Origin: Kurthia zopfii
GTDB lineage: Bacteria; Bacillota; Bacilli; Bacillales_A; Planococcaceae
NCBI RefSeq assembly: GCF_003143955.1
Contig: NZ_QFVS01000015.1
Coordinates: 1-59,099 of the forward strand
Reading direction: 5' to 3'
Length of the DNA stretch: 59,099 bases
Positions 24,006 through 33,760 of this stretch are shown piece after piece; position 1 is the stretch's first letter, and each line of letters begins with the position of its first letter. A program made the position numbers and the translations under genes. The notes below the pieces were generated by a model. That model was not told the DNA's origin. It made no database searches and saw nothing but the letters and a program-made list of their open reading frames with translations.

Positions 24006-24357
24006 AAGTGATATCCTCCTTAGAAGTTAATACTTTAATTCCACGATATACGTTCCAAATAATTATTGCAAGCGATAAAACGCCTAAAGCAATAATTAGT
24101 CCAATTACCCCAATTGCTAAAGTAGCACTGCCAGATTCAGTTGCAGGAGCGTCAGAAGTGATAAATCCTGTAATCATTAAACCTATTGCAAAAATAAATG
24201 CAGGAATATATAACAGTAAGTGTGAGATAAGTGCATGCGTTGCATGCTTTTTAACTTCGCGATCTTTTACGATTAAAAGAACGACTAAAGGTAGGATGAA
24301 ACCAGCGAAGAAAACACTGAAGTAACATAGAGCTGAGATTACGCGATTATTTTCCAT
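23995..24357 (-). CDS. DUF4870 membrane protein
   Basis: The 120-aa product has the DUF4870 layout. The start MENNRVISALCYFSVFFAG is followed by REVKKHATHALISHLL and two more hydrophobic segments, and the end is VYRGIKVL. Four membrane helices are likely. Members of this family (also called Tic20-like) are small membrane proteins without known activity. ATG 24357 follows GGAGG with 7-base spacing; longer frames upstream have no ribosome site. It is cotranslated with the 36-aa gene downstream. Confidence 0.85.
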   Translation of the reverse strand: MENNRVISALCYFSVFFAGFILPLVVLLIVKDREVKKHATHALISHLLLYIPAFIFAIGLMITGFITSDAPATESGSATLAIGVIGLIIALGVLSLAIIIWNVYRGIKVLTSKEDITYEQ

Positions 24358-24425
24358 AATAAAACCTCCAATAATAATGAATACCTTATATACGAATGAA
24401 TAAAACAATAGTTTCAAAATTGATG

Positions 24426-24454
24426 TTGATATTATTGTCAAATATGGTTACAAT
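24426..24454 (+). promoter_or_regulatory. Promoter of thiT
   Basis: TTGATA (24426-24431) and TACAAT (24449-24454) are 17 bases apart. The transcript would begin about 24461, before the TPP aptamer. Confidence 0.65.
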
Positions 24455-24488
24455 AGACCTGTTCTTAAAAAATTTCATGATGTATTAC

Positions 24489-24572
24489 CACAAGGGGTGC
24501 CAAATGGCTGAGAGAGAGTGTACACTCAAAACCCTTCGAACCTGTAAGTTAACACTTGCGTAGGAATGTGGA
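24489..24572 (+). promoter_or_regulatory. TPP riboswitch (THI element)
   Basis: The conserved parts appear in order: AGGGGTGCC, GGCTGAGAGAG, ACCCTTCGAACCTG, CTTGCGTAGGAA, closed by CACA/TGTG. It should switch thiT off when thiamine pyrophosphate is abundant. TTCGAA replaces the common TTTGAA. Confidence 0.95.
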
Positions 24573-24589
24573 TAGAAACCAAAACATAT

Positions 24590-24622
24590 CGATGTTAGGC
24601 TCTGTCCTAATGTCGTTTTTTT
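24590..24622 (+). terminator. Riboswitch terminator before thiT
   Basis: CGATGTTAGG pairs with CCTAATGTCG, followed by seven T residues. It is placed between the TPP aptamer and thiT as the expression platform. Confidence 0.8.
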
Positions 24623-24677
24623 ATCTAGATTACCACAGGAATTGTGTAGGACATCTGATCAATGGAGGTTCATTCGA

Positions 24678-25241
24678 ATGAACAAACAAAGATTATTAAT
24701 GATGATTGAAGTTGCGATTTTCGCAGCAGTCGGCTTGATTTTAGATAAGCTGTCATTCTCAATTTGGGCTCAAGGTGGCTCAATTAGCTTAGTTATGGTA
24801 CCAATCGTACTAATGGCTATGCGTTGGGGAACATTGGCTGGTTTAACAACCGGACTAATCGTAGGGGTGCTACAAGTAATGTTTGGCGGCTCAATCTTAA
24901 CGCCGTTACAAGGAATTCTTGATTACTTCTTCGCATTTACGATTGTCGGAATTGCAGGAGCATTCCGCCCGATGGTATTACACGCATCTAAAAACAGTAA
25001 GTCAGGCGCAATGCTCGGTTGGATATTAATCGGGACAACAGTTGGGGGTATTTTACGACTTGTATCTCATACAGCTGCTGGAGCAGTTTTCTTCGCAGAG
25101 TATGCGGGAGGCCAAAATCCTTGGATTTACTCAATCACTTATAACAGTTCATATATGATTCCAGCAATCATTTTAACAGGGATTGTGATTTTCCTATTAT
25201 TCAAGGCAGCGCCAAAACTATTCGTCCAAAAACAACTTTAA
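24678..25241 (+). CDS. thiT: ThiT, thiamine S component of ECF transporter
   Basis: This 187-aa membrane protein has six hydrophobic segments. It carries the ThiT thiamine-binding features WAQGGSISLVMVPI, SLVM followed by MRWGTLAGLTTG, and YNSSYMIPAIILTG near the end. It binds thiamine and needs the shared EcfAAT module, which is not in this window. Control by the TPP riboswitch directly upstream supports the function. ATG 24678 has GGAGG upstream; longer frames start inside the leader and are rejected. Confidence 0.93.
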   Translation: MNKQRLLMMIEVAIFAAVGLILDKLSFSIWAQGGSISLVMVPIVLMAMRWGTLAGLTTGLIVGVLQVMFGGSILTPLQGILDYFFAFTIVGIAGAFRPMVLHASKNSKSGAMLGWILIGTTVGGILRLVSHTAAGAVFFAEYAGGQNPWIYSITYNSSYMIPAIILTGIVIFLLFKAAPKLFVQKQL

Positions 25242-25257
25242 TCGAATACTTACACAC

Positions 25258-25305
25258 ATATGCAAGGGTTGGGCTGAAAAGTCTGGCCCTTGCATAAACT
25301 TTATT
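25258..25305 (+). terminator. Terminator of thiT
   Basis: TATGCAAGGG pairs with CCCTTGCATA, with a further partial pairing inside, then TTTATTTT after a short gap. Confidence 0.7.
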
Positions 25306-25334
25306 TTGCGAGAATATGTTATAATATACAATAG

Positions 25335-26117
<783 letters not shown>

Positions 26118-26134
26118 GAATTGGTAGTAATTCG

Positions 26135-26174
26135 ACCTCTATTTAGTGATTTTTGGCTAAGTAGAGGTTTTTTT
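26135..26174 (+). terminator. Terminator of map
   Basis: CCTCTATTTAG pairs with CTAAGTAGAGG, followed by seven T residues. Confidence 0.8.
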
Positions 26175-26217
26175 AATTGACGAATTGTAATATTAAGCGC
26201 AACACCTATAAGTCAAA

Positions 26218-26640
26218 ATGAAAGAAGCTCATAACGACCTCGTGTACAATGTTAGTTACCACACCAAACATAGAAGGAGGAATCGTTCTGCGGCTTCGAT
26301 GGAGACTGCAGTAAAACGGTTACACAAACAATTACCTGAAGGTGCCATTCAAACAGCGACAACGGATCGCGGGAAAGAATTCAGCTGTTACAAAGTTCTC
26401 GAACAGGACATAAATATTCAAGTTTACTTTGCGGATGCCTACTCGTCTTAGCAACGTGGCAGTAACGAAAATAGTAATGGTCTTTTACGAGAGTTCTTCC
26501 CGAAGAAAACAAATTTCAATCACGTAACTGAAAAAGAGATGGAGCAAGCGCTTCAACTTATCAATAATCGCCCAAGAAAATGTCTTGGATGGAAAACAGC
26601 ATACGAGGCGTTTGAAGAAGAACTGTTATACTTAATTTGA
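26218..26640 (+). pseudogene. IS30-family transposase remnant
   Basis: The frame encodes the C-terminal part of an IS30-type DDE transposase: TATTDRGKEFSCY (second Asp), YFADAYSS, RGSNENSNGLLREFF (Glu) and NNRPRKCLGWKTAYEAFEEE. A TAG at 26449-26451 replaces the usual Trp after YSS. The N-terminal half, including the helix-turn-helix and first Asp, is missing, so it is inactive. The sequence after the stop (ATTTGACAAACGATC) resembles an IS30 right end. The start at 26218 is arbitrary. Confidence 0.85.
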
Positions 26641-26658
26641 CAAACGATCTAATAAAAA

Positions 26659-26697
26659 CACTCCTATTAAATTCATAAATGATAGGAGTGTTTTTTA
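26659..26697. terminator. Bidirectional terminator
   Basis: CACTCCTAT pairs with ATAGGAGTG, flanked by A and T runs. It ends the IS30 remnant on one strand and the 26728-26949 gene on the other. Confidence 0.75.
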
Positions 26698-26727
26698 TTT
26701 TGTATTATTAATTGGAGTCAGATTATA

Positions 26728-26949
26728 TCATTTCTTTTTATTTTCACTTTCTAAATTATCTGTGATATCTCTTACAACTATAAAGCTATAGATTGTACTG
26801 ATTAATGTAAATACAATAATGATTATTAATAACATAGTTACAGAGAAATCTTCTGTGAATGGGGAAAAAGTTAAAGCTAAAAGTAATATTGGAACTAGTA
26901 CTCCAAAGTACTGTAGGATAAATCTAACATTTTTTAATTTGTTGTACAT
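26728..26949 (-). CDS. Small two-helix membrane protein
   Basis: The 73-aa product has two hydrophobic segments (about 11-30 and 38-60) and a charged Lys-rich tail (ENKKK). AAAGGATG lies 9 bases before the ATG. The family is not recognised. It stands alone between an IS30 remnant and a phzF-like gene. Confidence 0.6.
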   Translation of the reverse strand: MYNKLKNVRFILQYFGVLVPILLLALTFSPFTEDFSVTMLLIIIIVFTLISTIYSFIVVRDITDNLESENKKK

Positions 26950-27142
26950 TTATAACACATCCTTTAAATACAAGGCTTATATTTCTTTTGAGCTGCATTT
27001 AAACATGTAATTTATGCATGACTAGCAGTTACTAAAAAACCTGGCAAACTAGATTTAACAAATATTGAAAATCCTTTTTTCCAGCTTTTATTCATAATAG
27101 CATCTACAAAACTAGTTATCAATTTTAAAAAGGAAGTGACTT

Positions 27143-27988
27143 ATGGATATTCAAGTATATGTAGCAAGTGCATTCAGTAAAAATGGGCAAGGAGGTAATA
27201 AAGCGGGCGTTGTTTTCATGAAGGAAGACTTAACCGTTTCTCAAAAGATGGACATTGCCAAACAACTAGGTTTTGCAGAAACAGCTTATATTTCGGCTTC
27301 ACAAGTAGCAGACTATAAAATCGAATATTTCACACCAAAAGAAGAAGTAGATTTATGTGGACACGCAACAATCGGTTCTTTCGCAATCATGATGCATTTA
27401 CAAATGCTTGATCGAACGAAATATACGATTGAAACGAAGAGCGGTGTTTTAGATATTTCAATCTCAGAAGGTATGATTTTTATGGAGCAAAATAAACCAC
27501 AGTTTTTCGAGGAAATTGATGTAGCAGAATTTTCTTCGAGTTTAGATCTTACACAAATCGATGAGAAATATCCAATCCAAATTGTTTCAACTGGACTTAG
27601 AGATATTCTAATCTCAATTAAAAATAATGAAGGTCTACATGCATTACAACCGAACTTCGATGAAATTAAAAAAATGAGTGAACGCTACAATGTCATAGGA
27701 ACACATTTATACACATTTGAAGATGATCGAATCATCTGTAGAAACTTCGCGCCACTTCATGATATTAATGAAGAAGAAGCAACAGGTACATCAAATGGAG
27801 CGCTCGCTTGTTATTTATTCACTAAGCAAAATATGAAAAAAGAGCTGTACGTTTTTGAACAAGGCTATGCATTAAACTCTCCATCGGAAATTTTAGTGAA
27901 ATTAGATTGCGATTCAAATGGTGAAATTCAACGTGTATTCGTTGGAGGTAAAGGATACTTCGTCGAAGAAAAAATGATTCTGATTTAA
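27143..27988 (+). CDS. PhzF-family isomerase/epimerase
   Basis: This 281-aa PhzF-like protein has two similar domains. The catalytic Glu is E46 (QLGFAETAYI), followed by YFTPKEEVDLCGHATIGS (64-81) and, in the second domain, ATGTSNGALACYL. The fold is shared with diaminopimelate epimerase. Most members have unknown substrates; phenazine synthesis is unlikely because no phz genes are near. AAAGGAAG precedes the ATG. It is monocistronic with a shared terminator. Confidence 0.88.
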   Translation: MDIQVYVASAFSKNGQGGNKAGVVFMKEDLTVSQKMDIAKQLGFAETAYISASQVADYKIEYFTPKEEVDLCGHATIGSFAIMMHLQMLDRTKYTIETKSGVLDISISEGMIFMEQNKPQFFEEIDVAEFSSSLDLTQIDEKYPIQIVSTGLRDILISIKNNEGLHALQPNFDEIKKMSERYNVIGTHLYTFEDDRIICRNFAPLHDINEEEATGTSNGALACYLFTKQNMKKELYVFEQGYALNSPSEILVKLDCDSNGEIQRVFVGGKGYFVEEKMILI

Positions 27989-28024
27989 TTTTTTGGATCA
28001 AAAGCATTCGTTCTAATTCAAAAA

Positions 28025-28052
28025 AATAGGCTACTTCCAAATTGATGGAGGT
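28025..28052. terminator. Bidirectional terminator
   Basis: AATAGGCTAC pairs with GTAGCCTATT around TCC/GGA. It lies between the convergent PhzF and TspO-like genes. Confidence 0.75.
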
Positions 28053-28061
28053 AGCCTATTG

Positions 28062-28790
28062 CTATGTTGTTTTTACTTTTTTGCGCATAAAAATAATTCC
28101 AGTTACGAATACACCACTTAAAAATAGTGCTGCTGTCGTAACGAGCAATTCCTCAAAGTTATTGTGTACAGCAATTCCTACATAAACCCAAATGAACACT
28201 AGTGGGAAATAAGGGTCGTAATGATGGAAGCGGATATGCATGACAATCGCGACGAAACCTGTAAGTAAGATTACAGACCAAAGCGGTTGGCTCAAACCAA
28301 AACCATCCCAACGGTAATAAACAAGAATAATGGCGATATTCAGCATCACAACGATCATTAACCAAGATAGGAATAATGAAATTGGGATACGAGCAGCCCA
28401 TGTATTTTTAGTAGGCATTAATAAATAAAATGCTGTAATACATAATGCAGATAGGACAATTAACACACATGAGATGATGAAACTCTCATCAAACCAGTAG
28501 TAAACCCAAGCCATTTGAAGAAACATGCCAATTGTGAACAGACTTGTTTGTGCGAATGAAAATGTCATATTTTGCTTGCGAACCAGTTGCCATTGTTTGT
28601 AAAACCAATATAATATAGAAATATAGATGAGTGCTACCACATAAAACACATATTTTGAGGGGAAGGCTAATATTGTATAGCTATCCGCGACAGATGTCGT
28701 TGTGTGCCCGTTAAATGGAAAGATTGTAGCAGATACGCTAAAAATCATCATACATAAATAACTGATGAACATGATGAATAGTCTGCCCAA
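28062..28790 (-). CDS. TspO-like tryptophan-rich membrane protein
   Basis: The 242-aa product has about seven or eight membrane segments and resembles the long (240-270 aa) tryptophan-rich sensory protein group of bacilli. It shows TIFPFNGHTT near the start, YWFYKQWQLV, AWVYYWFDE, and ARIPISLFLSWLM with YYRWDGFG. TspO proteins bind porphyrins and related ligands; function in this group is unknown. The start is TTG 28790 with GGAGG and 7-base spacing. The name rests on remembered patterns. Confidence 0.65.
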   Translation of the reverse strand: MGRLFIMFISYLCMMIFSVSATIFPFNGHTTTSVADSYTILAFPSKYVFYVVALIYISILYWFYKQWQLVRKQNMTFSFAQTSLFTIGMFLQMAWVYYWFDESFIISCVLIVLSALCITAFYLLMPTKNTWAARIPISLFLSWLMIVVMLNIAIILVYYRWDGFGLSQPLWSVILLTGFVAIVMHIRFHHYDPYFPLVFIWVYVGIAVHNNFEELLVTTAALFLSGVFVTGIIFMRKKVKTT

Positions 28791-28929
28791 ATGATTTCCT
28801 CCTCATCGAAAAGATGTTCTCTAAAATAAACACTAATTACTATTATACACTGCTTTGCTCGATCAACAATTTGCAATTTAGTGAACGTTTTTGGCAAAAA
28901 GGGTATAACAATTTAAAAGGAGTGGTTTT

Positions 28930-29700
28930 ATGAACCAGAAAATCGAAAACTTACAATTGGACAAGCATTTAAAAAATAATAAAGCATATAAAAAGGAATT
29001 AAAAAAACTGCAATTAGAAATGTTAAACATTCAACAATTCCTGTTCCAAAATAATATCGGTATTATTATTGCATTTGAAGGAATGGATGCAGCTGGTAAA
29101 GGTGGCGCCATTAAACGACTTACAGAGCGCTTAGACCCACGTGGTTTCGTCGTACACCCAATCGCTGCACCAAAAGAACATGAACTACGACATAACCATT
29201 TACAACGTTTCTGGCGTAAGCTACCAATGCGTGGAAGCATCGGTATATTCGACCGCACATGGTATGGCCGTGTATTAGTAGAACGTATTGAAGGATTTGC
29301 GACGAAGGATGAATGGACGCGTGCATATGATGAAATCAACCAATTCGAAAAAGTATTAACAGATGATCGCTATATTTTAATTAAATTCTGGATTCATATT
29401 TCAAAAGATGAGCAATTAGCTCGCTTCAAAGCACGTGAAACAGATCCATATAAATATTGGAAATTAACAGATGAAGATTGGCGAAATCGTGATAAATGGG
29501 ATCTGTATGTTAAAGCAGCAGATGATCTATTCAAATATACAGATAAGAAAAATGCACCTTGGATTTTAATCGAAGGTAATGATAAGAAATATGCGCGAAT
29601 CCGTGTATTGAAAGAAACGATTGAACATTGTGAACATGAGATTGAGCGACTTGGTCTTAAGTTAACTAAACCCGAGGAAATCCTTTTAAAAATTAAATAG
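28930..29700 (+). CDS. Polyphosphate kinase 2 family protein
   Basis: This 256-aa PPK2 has Walker A GMDAAGKGG (51-59), the basic lid region APKEHELRHNHLQRFWRKLP and Walker B FDRTWYGRVLVER (107-119). It transfers phosphate between polyphosphate and nucleotides. One-domain size fits class I or III, so nucleotide mono- or diphosphate as acceptor cannot be decided. AAAGGAG is 7 bases before the ATG. The GNAT gene begins 11 bases after its stop, so the two are cotranscribed. Confidence 0.92.
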   Translation: MNQKIENLQLDKHLKNNKAYKKELKKLQLEMLNIQQFLFQNNIGIIIAFEGMDAAGKGGAIKRLTERLDPRGFVVHPIAAPKEHELRHNHLQRFWRKLPMRGSIGIFDRTWYGRVLVERIEGFATKDEWTRAYDEINQFEKVLTDDRYILIKFWIHISKDEQLARFKARETDPYKYWKLTDEDWRNRDKWDLYVKAADDLFKYTDKKNAPWILIEGNDKKYARIRVLKETIEHCEHEIERLGLKLTKPEEILLKIK

Positions 29701-29711
29701 GAGGGTATGCG

Positions 29712-30254
29712 ATGAAACTTGAGAGTGAACGTTGTTTTTTAAGAACATTAGAGGAAGAAGATGCTCCAGAGCTAACTTCTCTAATTGTTCGCAATAAGAA
29801 ATTTTGGACAATCCATGAACCATTGCATAGTCCTGAATTTTATACAGAGAAATTTCAATTAAAAAGAATCATTGAATCCGTTCATCAAATGTCGTTAGGG
29901 AGAGAATACAGTTTCGGGATTTTCTTAAAGGAAACAGGGGATTTAATTGGGCATATTTCGATTTATTCAATTAAAAGACTGCCATTTTCGAGTGCATTTA
30001 TCGGCTATTCTTTAGATGAACGATTTACGAGAAAAGGGCTAACAACAGAAGCGGTGAAGCGAGTTTCACAATTTGGCTTTGAAGATTTGGAGTTACATCG
30101 AATCGAGGCATATGTGTCGCCAGCGAATGAAGGCTCGTACCACGTTCTTGAAAATGCCGATTATTCGAGAGAAGGACTGCTAAAAGAAATTCTCTACATA
30201 AATGGCAAGTGGGTTGATCATTATTTATACGCAAAAATTGAAAGTGAACATTGA
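29712..30254 (+). CDS. GNAT acetyltransferase (RimJ-type)
   Basis: The 180-aa product resembles RimJ/RimL-type N-acetyltransferases: RCFLRTLEEEDAPEL at the start, GYSLDERFTRKGLTTEAV as the acetyl-CoA loop, and HRIEAYVSPANEGSYHVLEN in the second half. The target could be a protein N-terminus or small molecule. GGAGG precedes the ATG. It follows the PPK2 gene closely. Confidence 0.85.
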   Translation: MKLESERCFLRTLEEEDAPELTSLIVRNKKFWTIHEPLHSPEFYTEKFQLKRIIESVHQMSLGREYSFGIFLKETGDLIGHISIYSIKRLPFSSAFIGYSLDERFTRKGLTTEAVKRVSQFGFEDLELHRIEAYVSPANEGSYHVLENADYSREGLLKEILYINGKWVDHYLYAKIESEH

Positions 30255-30334
30255 AAGGGTAAGACGATTTGGCAACGTTTTGTTGGCAAAAGTAAATTAC
30301 TCTTGCGCAGTATATTGAATGAAGAATAGAACAA

Positions 30335-30364
30335 AAAAGGATCATGCGATTGCATGATCCTTTT
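30335..30364. terminator. Bidirectional terminator
   Basis: AAAAGGATCATGC pairs with GCATGATCCTTTT around a 4-base loop. It serves the GNAT gene and the convergent carbonic anhydrase gene. Confidence 0.88.
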
Positions 30365-30377
30365 AAGCATTCATATA

Positions 30378-30941
30378 TTAGGCATTATAGCCGTTTGTTA
30401 CTAAATCTAGTTTACCTGTCTTAGGATCAATAATTAATCCATGGACTGGAATATCTTTTGCGATTAGTGGATGATTGCGAACAACGTTTACGCTGTTTTC
30501 AACATCAGCCTCTAAATCTGTGAAGCCTTCCAACCATTTCGCAACATTGATTCCAGAACTGTTTAAAATATCGAAAACACTTTCATCGATTCCTCGACTT
30601 TTAATCGTTTCGATTACTTTTTCCGGATTCATGGAGTTCATACCACAGTCACGATGACCAACGATGAATACTTCCTCCGCTTTTAAAGCATAAACAGCTA
30701 CTAGTAAACTACGCATGACACTGCCATATGGATGATCAACTTGAGCACCAGCAGTTTTAATCATTTTCGCATCACCATTTTTAATGTTCATCGCTTTATT
30801 AATTAATTCAATTAAGCGAGCATCCATACAAGTGATGATTGCAATTTTCTTACTCGGCACCCCATCCGAAATATAAGAAGCGTATTCTTTGTTTTCCACG
30901 AAATTTTCATTGAACGATAAAATATCATTTAACTTTGTCAT
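30378..30941 (-). CDS. Beta-carbonic anhydrase
   Basis: The 187-aa product is a beta-class carbonic anhydrase with zinc ligands C38, H96 and C99 and the D40-R42 dyad (TCMDARL; GHRDCG). It interconverts CO2 and bicarbonate. It is of the short type seen as B. subtilis YtiB. ATG 30941 follows AGGGGAG; a longer frame beginning at 30965 is rejected. It is monocistronic. Confidence 0.92.
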   Translation of the reverse strand: MTKLNDILSFNENFVENKEYASYISDGVPSKKIAIITCMDARLIELINKAMNIKNGDAKMIKTAGAQVDHPYGSVMRSLLVAVYALKAEEVFIVGHRDCGMNSMNPEKVIETIKSRGIDESVFDILNSSGINVAKWLEGFTDLEADVENSVNVVRNHPLIAKDIPVHGLIIDPKTGKLDLVTNGYNA

Positions 30942-31027
30942 AATGACTCCCCTTCCATGCTTCATTTTATTTTATAGGAAAGTTCCGCAAAATGAAATAA
31001 TTTATTCAAAAAAGGGAAGAAAACTGA

Positions 31028-32020
31028 CTATTTAAGATATTGTAGTGTCTCAGTCGACAAGCCAGTACCAATTGCTACAGATTCTAGTGGAGAAGCTGCG
31101 CGGTAAACTGGAATGAATAATTCGTTCGATAACCATTCGTCTAAACCGTGAATTAAAGAAGTACCACCAGATAGTACAATTCCGCGTTCTACGATGTCAC
31201 CAGCTAATTCTGGAGGGCAGCTTTCAAGTGTACGGCGAATCACTTCAATAATTGATTGGAATGTTTCAGATAGACAGTCATGTAACTGCATTGAATTTAG
31301 TTCAATCGAGCGTGGAAGCCCTGTTACTAAGTCACGGCCAGTAACGGTCATTTCAACTACTGCATGTTCGATAGGCGCATGAGCGATTGTAATTTTGATT
31401 TCTTCAGCCGTTTTCGCACCGATTAAAATGCTGAACTCTTTACGAAGGAAGTGGATGATTTCATTATTAATGCGATCGCCACCAACTTTTAATGTGTTCG
31501 TCGTTACGACACCACCAAGTGAGATAATGCCAACTTCTGTCGTACCGCCACCTAAATCAACGATTGCGCTTGCTGTTGGTTCGTTAACTGGTAGTTCTGA
31601 TCCTAAAGCTGCTGCGATTGGTTCATCAATGATGAATACTTCTTTTGCGCCACATTGTTTAACGGCATCTTGAATAGCTAAACGTTCAACTGATGTTGCA
31701 CCAGATGGAGCGCAGACAACTACGCTAGGTTTTTTGAATCCGCTTTTACCTTTTAATGAAAGTTCTAGTACTTTTTTTAGTAAAGCGCTAGTCATATCAA
31801 AGTCGGCAATAACGCCATCTTTTAGTGGGTGACATACAGTAATTGATGGTGGTGTTTTACCAATCATCGCTTTTGCTTCATTGCCGATTGCTAAAACTTG
31901 TTTTGTTTTTGTGTTTACTGCGATAACAGACGGTTCGTTTAAAACGATCCCTTTATTTTTAATATACACAAGTGTATTTGCTGTCCCTAAGTCTATTCCG
32001 ATTGCTGATGATGAAAACAT
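31028..32020 (-). CDS. mreBH: MreB-family rod-shape protein, probably MreBH
   Basis: This 330-aa actin-like protein has the phosphate and nucleotide motifs GIDLGTANTLVY, VDLGGGTTEVGIISLG and IVLSGGTSLIHGL. It forms membrane-bound filaments that guide lateral wall synthesis. It stands alone, not with mreCD or spo genes, as mreBH does in B. subtilis, and its length fits (335 aa). Distinguishing it from Mbl by eye is uncertain. ATG 32020 has GGAGG 8 bases upstream; TTG 32026 is too close to it. Confidence 0.85.
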   Translation of the reverse strand: MFSSSAIGIDLGTANTLVYIKNKGIVLNEPSVIAVNTKTKQVLAIGNEAKAMIGKTPPSITVCHPLKDGVIADFDMTSALLKKVLELSLKGKSGFKKPSVVVCAPSGATSVERLAIQDAVKQCGAKEVFIIDEPIAAALGSELPVNEPTASAIVDLGGGTTEVGIISLGGVVTTNTLKVGGDRINNEIIHFLRKEFSILIGAKTAEEIKITIAHAPIEHAVVEMTVTGRDLVTGLPRSIELNSMQLHDCLSETFQSIIEVIRRTLESCPPELAGDIVERGIVLSGGTSLIHGLDEWLSNELFIPVYRAASPLESVAIGTGLSTETLQYLK

Positions 32021-32247
32021 CTTCAACGCCTCCTAAATTCTCTATACCAACTGTTTCTACATATGTATATAGATGAATAATAAATTTCCATTATGTAAGT
32101 ATAGATGAATAAAAAAGGGAATGGTATGTTAAAAATACCCATTTCTTTTTTATTACATTTTATTAATATTTAGAAACGCTTATTTATAAAGGGTTTGAAC
32201 AGTTTTTTAGGAGTATAGTAGGAGGGGGGAATCGTAAAAATGAAAAG

Positions 32248-32282
32248 AACGTCTTATCCTTGTAAAAAAGGATAGACGTTCA
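32248..32282 (-). terminator. Terminator of small gene 32286-32426
   Basis: ACGTCTATCCTT pairs with AAGGATAAGACGT on the minus strand with one bulge, followed by TTCTTTTCATTTT. Confidence 0.6.
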
Positions 32283-32285
32283 TTT

Positions 32286-32426
32286 TCAATACTTGGTTGT
32301 AGGTTTTGGGTCAACAATTTCAGATTGCTTAGAATCAAGCCCAACGCGTAAGTAATGTACGAATAAAGCTCCGACACCTAAAATTGCAGCCATATAGCCA
32401 ATAATTGTCACAACATATAAGCCCAT
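32286..32426 (-). CDS. Small single-span membrane protein
   Basis: The 46-aa peptide has one membrane helix (about 3-27: VVTIIGYMAAILGVGALFV) followed by a short charged tail ending DPKPTTKY. AGGGGATC lies about 9 bases before the ATG and a terminator follows. The plan is similar to YtzI-type small bacillar membrane proteins, but identity is not certain. Confidence 0.6.
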   Translation of the reverse strand: MGLYVVTIIGYMAAILGVGALFVHYLRVGLDSKQSEIVDPKPTTKY

Positions 32427-32527
32427 TGTATGATCCCCTCTCTACTAGAATGCAGTTAATAACTCAACTATACATTAATTACCAAAGGAAGAACAGTGTA
32501 AAAATAGAAAAAATTAGTAGATGTTAA

Positions 32528-33760
32528 TTAGAACGCCCAGTTACCGTTACGGAACACAGGAACTACTGTGCCATCCTCTTTAACCCCATCAATATTCATC
32601 TCGCCAGAACCGACCATGAAATCGACATGCGTCATACTTTGATTTAAGCCAGCTACAGCTAATTCATCCTGTGACATAGAAGTACCATTTTCAACACAGA
32701 AAGTATAAGCGCTACCGATTGCTAAGTGATTCGAAGCATTTTCATCGAATAAAGTGTTGTAGTAAAGTAAGCCAGAATCTGAAATTGGTGACTGGTGAGG
32801 GACAAGTGCCACTTCACCTAAATAATGCGAACCTTCGTCAGTAGCGATTAAGTTTTTCAAGACAGTCTCACCTTCAGCAGCTTCTACATCTACAATACGC
32901 CCTTTTTCAAAAGTGATTTTGAAATCATCAATAATATTTCCGCTGTAGCTTAAAGGTTTTGTACTACTTACATACCCATCTACGCCACCTTTTAACGGTG
33001 CTGTGAAAACTTCTTCAGTTGGAATATTTGCCATGAAATCAAAGCCGTTGACGTTCTTACTGCCGCCACCGCCCCAAATATGTGCATCAGGTAGTTCGAT
33101 TACTAAATCCGTACCCGGAGCAGTATAATGAAGTTTTTCGAAACGAAGTTCATTTAATTCCTTCACTTTTTTACTAAGTGTTTCATCATGTTTTTTCCAT
33201 GCTGCTACAGGATCTTCTAAATCTGCACGAGTCGCTTGGAAAATCGCATCCCATAGTGCTGGAACTTGTTGTTCAGTAGGTAAGTGACCGAACATTTTTT
33301 TCGCCCAATCTTCAGAAGGAGCTGCCATGACAGTCCAACTAACTTTATTCGCTTGAGAAGCTTGGCGATACTTCGCTAATCCTTGACCTGCAGCTTTTTG
33401 GAATGCAGCGATTTTTTCAGCATCCACACCTTTTAATAAATCAGGGCTTGATGATTTAATTTTAATAAAAGCACCGCCGTGTTCAGCTAACCATTCCTTC
33501 TCAACTTTTTGCCATTCAGGGAAGTGATCGAACTCTTCTAAAGGAGCATTATCGTAATGGAGGCGAGTAATGACATCATCTTCGTAGTTTACGAATACTT
33601 GTTTCGCGCCAGCTTCGTATCCTTTTTTAGCAATTAATTGAGCTAATTGAGCATTTTCAATCGTGACATCGACGAATAAATATTGCCCCTTTTGTAAATT
33701 AGAACCTACTCTTACTGCAAGTTCAGCATATTTTTCTAATTTCTCTTCAAATGAAAACAT
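32528..33760 (-). CDS. M29-family aminopeptidase (AmpS-like), copy 2
   Basis: The 410-aa product is a paralogue of the gene at 22015-23244, with the same motifs: EVALVPHQSPIS, LYYNTLFDENASNHLAIG and MTHVDFMVGSGEMNIDG. Many stretches are identical, for example LHYTAPGTDL and LFDENASNH, yet the DNA differs at many third positions, so the duplication is old. ATG 33760 has GGATGG upstream; the frame stays open upstream but has no ribosome site or homology there. It is monocistronic. Confidence 0.9.
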   Translation of the reverse strand: MFSFEEKLEKYAELAVRVGSNLQKGQYLFVDVTIENAQLAQLIAKKGYEAGAKQVFVNYEDDVITRLHYDNAPLEEFDHFPEWQKVEKEWLAEHGGAFIKIKSSSPDLLKGVDAEKIAAFQKAAGQGLAKYRQASQANKVSWTVMAAPSEDWAKKMFGHLPTEQQVPALWDAIFQATRADLEDPVAAWKKHDETLSKKVKELNELRFEKLHYTAPGTDLVIELPDAHIWGGGGSKNVNGFDFMANIPTEEVFTAPLKGGVDGYVSSTKPLSYSGNIIDDFKITFEKGRIVDVEAAEGETVLKNLIATDEGSHYLGEVALVPHQSPISDSGLLYYNTLFDENASNHLAIGSAYTFCVENGTSMSQDELAVAGLNQSMTHVDFMVGSGEMNIDGVKEDGTVVPVFRNGNWAF

